64,000 nucleotides of DNA, taken from assembly GCF_933775445.1 (NCBI RefSeq), contig NC_065874.1:32558501-32622500 (forward strand), given 5' to 3'. The notes under the pieces are model-generated. The model made no database searches and was not told where the DNA came from. It saw nothing but the letters and a program-made list of their open reading frames with translations. This document shows positions 58,562-64,000 of this stretch, piece after piece. The translations under genes and the position numbers were made by a program. The DNA comes from Argentina anserina. Its lineage: Eukaryota; Streptophyta; Magnoliopsida; Rosales; Rosaceae. Positions within the stretch are counted from its first letter, which is position 1. Each line of letters opens with the position of its first letter.

Positions 58562-58593
58562 AACCCTAAACCCTAAACCCTAAACCCTAAACC
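58562..58593. repeat. Interstitial telomeric repeat, four CCCTAAA units
   Basis: A perfect run of the plant telomere heptamer (AACCCTAAACCC...) about 32 bp long. Such short runs also act as telo-box promoter elements. Confidence 0.9.
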
Positions 58594-58912
58594 ATCAGAG
58601 CTAGCTAACCAAGCCGGCCTAGTCATTTCCGCCCCTCTCTATCCCATCAGGTCTCTTTAAAAGCATTAATTTTTAACCCTCCAAACTCTCAGTACCGCCC
58701 TCCTTCATTTCTACTCTAATATATAGTTCTGCATTGTTAAACTATTGGGTATTACTTCCTAAAATAACAAATCATCTGCTCTGCTTCAAAAGTACAGATG
58801 AAATTTATATCACTAATCACACAACACACTTGTTTTTGAGCAAGAATGAATGGAGAACTACCTAAGAGCTCTAGAACTAAGCAACCTGTATGCTTCTGCT
58901 TCGCACATTTGC

Positions 58913-58976
58913 TCAGAAATCAAAACACCTCATACAAATTAACAACCCAAAAAAAAAAACATTGAAACGAACTGAT

Positions 58977-59012
<36 letters not shown>

Positions 59013-59209
59013 TTACCGACAGAGGTAGGGCTTTGTTGGCGTTCATGGAGCTTCAGCTTCTGACTGTTTCTCACAATAAGCTCGAAGGCGAAACATTCAA
59101 CAACGAAGTTGAAGGTTTCAGCTTTAGAGTGGTTCCAGATTCCGAACAATAATCTCATATTATTAAAGCGAACAGGACCTAAACCCGCTAGGTTACATGA
59201 CTTCAGCAC
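58913..59209 (-). other. Open frame with (GA)15 microsatellite, doubtful first exon
   Basis: A 98-codon minus-strand frame encodes a Ser/Leu string where it crosses the (GA)15 at 58979-59008. The part before it (FNFVVECFAFELIVRNSQK) ends in a donor-like G|GTAATC. No family is recognisable and it may be an untranslated leader. Confidence 0.25.
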
Positions 59210-59278
59210 TGGTCGTTGACTGACACCAAGTAACCTCCCAATAACAAATTACTGACAATTAACAATTATTAATAACAA

Positions 59279-59560
59279 ACTATTAACACTCATTAATCCT
59301 TAATAAATAATGTTTAATAAACTCCGGTCGCGATCACCGGAATAAATTACTGACCCCCAGTAATTGTGTTATTAATCCGCATTAATGGCATTACTGACAC
59401 CTATTAATTTGTAACAGACTATTGACACCATTAACCCTCAATAAACAATGTTTAACAAACTCCGGCCGCGATCACCAGAATAAATTACTGACCCCCAGTA
59501 ATTGTGATATTAACCCCCATTAATGGCATTACTGACACCTATTAATTGTGTTACTGGCCC
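59279..59560. repeat. Two tandem copies of a 139-bp unit
   Basis: Copies start at about 59279 and 59418 and share AATAATGTTTAA, AAACTCCGG, CGCGATCACC, GAATAAATTACTGACCCCCA and AATGGCATTACTGACACCTA. Single ATTACTGACACC-type motifs continue to about 59900. Confidence 0.8.
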
Positions 59561-59614
59561 ATTAATAGCATTACTGACCCCTAGTACTGCATTGGTGACC
59601 CTTAGTAATGCACA

Positions 59615-59840
59615 AAAATTATTACATGTATCCGGTACATAGTCTATGTGGTGTACCCCTTTAATATTATTGGTTCATTTTTAACTGTGTTTGTTTCTTA
59701 TTGATCATTTATATTTAAATAATTTTTTCCCTTTCACCGGGTGCATGTTTACCACACAATGGAGTAATATGATTGGTCGGGTACACCACATAGCAGTGTC
59801 ACTTGATGTTCCTGGTACACAAAATAATTACTCATTAATG
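59615..59840. mobile_element. Small inverted-repeat element
   Basis: CTATGTGGTGTACCC (left, about 59643) faces its exact reverse complement GGGTACACCACATAG (about 59788). Looser similarity extends outward to AAATTATT at both sides. This looks like a MITE of about 0.2 kb. No target duplication could be fixed. Confidence 0.45.
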
Positions 59841-60266
59841 CATTTCTGACACCCAATTATTCAATTACTAACACCCAGTAATTGTGTTACTGATCCAGTA
59901 ATACATTGGTGGCATTGCGCATCCCATCCAGTAAACCACTTCATATATCGATACAAATATACTAATTCACAAACCGAGACATCAACTGCAGCTTTGGAAC
60001 CAAATGCACAACAACCCTACACATTACAGAACACCAAACTATACTTCACAAGAATAATATCCGACACATAGCCACCAATCAATAGTTGGGCTACCATTAC
60101 TGATCATATGGAGCAGTGTCAAATACCAGCAAACTAGCAGGAAACAGTTCTAAAATGTTACAAAACGCTAAACTGAAAACTAAAGCAGAGGGAGGTGCCG
60201 ACATAACCCAAAGCATGAGAAGGTTGATTTTCAGCAATGTTAACTTCTATTCAAGCCCTTATTAAA
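59841..60266. other. Unassigned region next to the LINE 3' end
   Basis: This may contain the LINE 3' UTR. No poly(A)-derived poly(T) was found to mark its end. Confidence 0.4.
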
Positions 60267-63200
60267 TCAATTTGCTTGGAAAATATTGGAGTGCACTATG
60301 TTCCAAAGAAATCCGACGCATTGTTCATGGCATTTTTGATAATCACTGTCGGGTTCAATGGAGTGATAGATGAAGTTACACCGTGCCTTCCAAATTGACC
60401 AACACATGAAGCAAGCCATTCTAAGTGTCCAAACTCTATCATTTTTGTTACAGAAAATTGTAGAAACCAATTATCCAGAGTAGTGAATGCTTGTTTATCA
60501 ATTCTAAGACCCAATGAAGAACCAAACCAAACAGTCTCAACCCAAGGACACATAAAAAGTATGTGCTCCATTGATTCCTCCATCAGGCCACACACTGGAC
60601 ACATAGGAGATTGTTTGATCTTCTTCTTGAATAGTGCTAAGAAAGTAGGAATAGCTGAAGATAAAGCCCTCCATAAAAAGTGTCTAACTTTAGGTAAAGT
60701 AGGCAATTTCCATAAAAGTTTCTAGCACTTGTTGTTGATAGAATGAGATTGGTTAGCCCATGTATTCCCAATCATATAAGGCTTATGAATACAATGGTAA
60801 TCACTTCACACAATGAATACACCATTCTTTGTGGCCGGCCAAATAAATCTGTCACACCCAAACCTCCTCCCAATCTGTACCCTCATGATACCCATCTCAA
60901 CATCATAAGAAATAAGATGAGAAATGCTACTCAAATCCCAAGTTCTTGAATTCCAATCTATTAACTCTTCAACCAACATAGGCACATTATTAAGAATATG
61001 AGCCATAGTTACTATCTTTAATGGAGCATCACCATGTGCTTCCGGAGGAATCTAGCTATTAGCCCAAATATTGACACTTCTTCCAGAGACAATCTGCCAA
61101 TAAGAGTTGGAAGTTATGAAATCTCTAGATTCCAACAAAGTAGACCACCCCCAAGAGGCCATGTATCCTTTTTAGCCATAGTAAAACTGCAATTTGGGAA
61201 ATATCTTCCCTTCATCACTCTAGCCCACAAAGAGTTAGGCTCTGTAGTTAATCTCCACGCTTGTTTAGCAATAAGAGTAGGATTGAACTGATGAAGGTCA
61301 CAGAAGCCCATTCCACCTTCATCTTGTGGAAGACCAAGAAACTGCCAACTTTTCCAATGTATTTTAGAACCAGAGCACGACTCCCCCCACCAAAAGTTCG
61401 CCAAAGAAGAATTAAGATCATCACATATCCTTTTTGGAAAGCGAAAACACGACATAGGCTAGGAAGGGACAACTTGTGCCACAGACTTGAATAATACCTC
61501 ATTCCCAGCTTGGGATAGTAATTTCTGTTTCCAGCCTTCAATTTTCCTCTTTAGACGCTCCTTAATAAAAGCTAAGGCACTGTTTTTAGACCTACCCCAT
61601 ATCGTAGGTAGTCCCAAATAGCTACCAAGACAATCAGTCCCTTTAATCCCAAGCAGCAAACACATCAAATGTTGCATTTGAGCAGGAGTGTTAGGAGAAA
61701 AGTATATACCAAACTTTTCGAAGTTAATAAACTTATCCGACACAGAACAATACTCTTTAAATACAGCAGCCACTGCCGCACAATTCCTGAGAGTGGCTCT
61801 CATGAAAAAAATGGAATCGTCAACAAAAAACAGATGTGAGAGAGGAGGGAAAGTCTTAGATAGGTGAACCCCAACAATAGACTTCTTGTTCACAACTCTA
61901 GTAATTCGTAGAGATAAAACTTCACTAACTAGCAAGAAAAGATATAGAGAAAGAGGGTCTCCCTGTCTCAAACCTCGGCTAGGATAGAAGAAGTTACCAG
62001 GTGATCCATTGAGGACAATCGCTAGAGATACTCACTTAACACAAACCATAATCAAATTAATCCAACTCAAAGCAAAACCAAATCGAACAAGAGTGGCCTC
62101 AAGAAAATCTCATTCAACTCGATCATAAGCATTATTTATGTCAAGTTTGAGTCCAAACTCATTCTTCTCCCCACCCTTCTTCAACATGAGATAATGATAA
62201 CCCTCATGAGCAAGTAGAATATTATCTCGTATTAACTGCTCTGAAACAAAAGCATTATGGTTTGGGGAGATCATAGAAGAGAGGATAGGCTTCAGTCGGT
62301 TTGCCAACAACTTAGACAAAATCTTGTAAGAGTTGTTACACATGCTAATAGGCCGAAAATGTGTTGTTCTCTCCGGATTAAGAATCTTAGGAATCATGAC
62401 CACATGAGTTCTATTAATTTCACGGAGTTGTAAGAGACTAGCGTGGAAATCTCTAGAAGTAGCTACCACCACGTCATTAACAATGCTCCAGTACTTGTGA
62501 TAGAATAAACCGGGAAAGCCATCTGGACCAGGCGCTTTCAAAGCCCCCAATTGAAAAGTAGCATCCCTCACTTCCTCCGTAGAAAAAGGCTGGCTAAGGT
62601 CATTGTTCATCTCCATAGAAATAATTTTGTTCACACCGAGAGAACCACCCCAATCTCTATCCCCTAAACTAGTAAATAACTTTTTGAACTGCTCTTCAAA
62701 CTCACAACGAATTTGAGCTTCCCCAAAAATCCAACAGTCTTCATCATTTTTAATCTTCAAAATTATATTCATTTGTCTGCGATGAATAGTAGAAAGATGG
62801 AAGAATCTCGTATTGGAATCCCCTGCCTTTAACCATTTCACCCGAGACCTTTGATGCCAATATTTTTCCTCCAAATCCCAAAGAGCCCCCAGCCTACTAG
62901 TTAACACTCACTGCTCCTCAGAAGACTCGAAAGAGTCACTAGATTGTAGCTCCTCCAATCTATAAAGGCACTGTTAGATCTCTCCTTTGTTGCAATGAGG
63001 GAAACAATTCTTGCTCCATCTCCGAAGACTAGTACGGCTGGCTGCCAGATTCGTATTCCACTGATTAATACTAGCCAAACAATTAGTAGGGCCCCAACAG
63101 TCCTTAATAATGGTCTTGGGCTCCTCCTCCTTGGCCCAAGTTGCCTCAAACCGGAACGTGGATCGACGTCTAACATGGGCCCCCAACAATAAGAATGATT

Positions 63201-63877
63201 GAATTATGGTCGGACCCGATTCTTGCTAAATGAGTAAGTGAAAATTGGGCCAACGAATAATCCAACTTTCGTTGAGAAGACAACGATCTAACCGTTCTTG
63301 TAGAACAATAATCCCATTTTCCTTTCGGATCCATGTAAAACTTGACCCCTTATAACCAATATCAAGAAGAGAATTTGAGTCCATAAAATTCCGAAGGAAA
63401 CAGTGATGATGTGGTACCCATCTAGTACCACCCTCTCTCTCAAAAGAGTTCACAATCTCGTTCATATCCCCAATAAACACCCAGGGGACAGAACTCTCAT
63501 GATCAAAATCCATCCAAGCCTCCCAAAAGTCAGCCTTATTTTCATCATAGGGTGGACCATAGACCCAAGTACACCTCACACCAGTAGAAGACCCATGAGA
63601 GATAACTAATGTATTAATAAAATACTTAGAGAAACCAGTGATGTCAACCTTGTAATCAGACTTCCACCAAAGGCATAATCCACCAGCAGTATCAATAGGC
63701 GAAATTGTGTAACTATTACAAAAGTCCAAGCTCTTCTTAATAGATTCAACATAGTCATCTTTCTCGTGCGTTTTCGAGAGATATAATATCAGGGTCATGG
63801 GAACCAATGATCTCTCGAAGAGTTTGAACTGTCAAGTTCGTTCCTAGACCTTGACAGTTCCATGAAAGAAGACTCAT
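60267..63877 (-). pseudogene. LINE ORF2 (endonuclease-reverse transcriptase), broken
   Basis: The ATG at 63877 opens MSLLSWNCQGLGTNLTV, the start of the apurinic-like endonuclease. The frame is lost within about 40 codons and resumes at 63226-63807 (VFIGDMNEIV, ERLDRCLLNESW). Reverse transcriptase follows: LKAPGPDGFPGLFYHKYW, FRPISMCNNSYKILSK, LKLDINNAYDRVE, then GLRQGDPLSLYLF and FVDD in the catalytic position (near 61813-61827). The zf-RVT domain (60296-60706, CPVCGLMEESMEHILFMC) and a short tail end it at 60267. A stop after the RT fingers and at least four frame changes make it inactive. Confidence 0.9.
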
Positions 63878-64000
63878 TGAGAACTTGCAGCTGTTGATGG
63901 CCAACCGCCACGACCAAGAGGGGTGGTTAGTTCCTCCTTACCTTCACTCCCACTACCCGCGACAAGGGCATCACCATTAGCAAAAACATCCCCATTGGTA
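63874..64000 (-). CDS. LINE ORF1, C-terminal end (partial)
   Basis: An open frame from the window edge encodes GSGSEGKEELTTPLGRGGWP and ends in TGA at 63876-63874. The stop overlaps the ORF2 ATG as ATGA. ORF1 of plant L1 elements is a nucleic-acid-binding protein. Only its last 41 residues are visible. Confidence 0.75.
   Translation of the reverse strand, partial: TNGDVFANGDALVAGSGSEGKEELTTPLGRGGWPSTAASSQ

Larger units (their letters stand above)
60267..64000 (-). mobile_element. L1-type LINE, degenerate, 5' part off window
   Basis: Read leftward: tail of ORF1, then ORF2 with endonuclease, reverse transcriptase and zf-RVT parts. There are several frameshifts and stops, and the RNase H domain often found at the ORF2 C-terminus is missing. 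The right edge of the window cuts ORF1. Confidence 0.9.

Noticed and set aside
1..64000. tRNA, rRNA or other structured RNA genes
   Set aside because: No cloverleaf or rRNA-like sequence was recognised by eye. A covariance-model scan would be needed to exclude small ones.

Overview
This window is nuclear DNA from a flowering plant. It holds two long intron-rich host genes (PEX5 and COP9 signalosome subunit 6), a third short host gene (an RraA-like metal-dependent aldolase), decayed host-gene remnants and a dense load of plant-type transposons. The gene content fits a eudicot. The retroelement style and short gene spacing would suit Rosaceae, but that is a guess from style and not a demonstrated assignment.

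Layout. 1-5,799 (minus): a Ty1/copia element with intact gag and an open pol that runs off the left edge. 7,302-8,074: a MITE with a 9-bp target duplication. 8,257-14,907 (plus): a full-length but internally eroded relative of the first copia element. 15,478-17,138 (plus): a Ty3/gypsy chromovirus fragment from RNase H to chromodomain. 18,044-18,700 (plus): a PPR gene fragment. 18,855-23,583 (minus): a second, unrelated copia element with almost identical LTRs but a broken polyprotein. 24,593-27,674 (minus): a fertility-restorer-like PPR pseudogene split by two solo-LTR insertions. 29,185-30,174: a second 9-bp-TSD MITE with internal tandem repeats. 31,997-32,031: a run of 35 C. 33,320-40,894 (minus): PEX5, 15 coding exons. 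41,269-43,594: a Helitron swollen by a minisatellite of about 2 kb, with a short sister copy lacking the array at 45,867-46,135. 43,892-44,665: a Harbinger-type MITE. 47,965-51,038 (plus): CSN6, 9 exons. 51,503-53,560 (minus): a broken FBL11-like leucine-rich-repeat gene. 53,587-53,830 (minus): an internally deleted PPR remnant. 54,843-55,343 (minus): the RraA-like gene with a spliced 5' leader. 60,267-64,000 (minus): an L1-type LINE, with the ORF1 tail overlapping ORF2.

The host genes are independent housekeeping functions: peroxisomal matrix import, cullin deneddylation and small-molecule aldol cleavage or decarboxylation. They do not form a pathway. The most interesting biology is in the transposons. 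The first copia element seems built for spliced, separately started gag and pol messages, and its neighbour looks like a non-autonomous relative moved recently in trans. The Helitron pair gives a before-and-after view of minisatellite birth inside a transposon.
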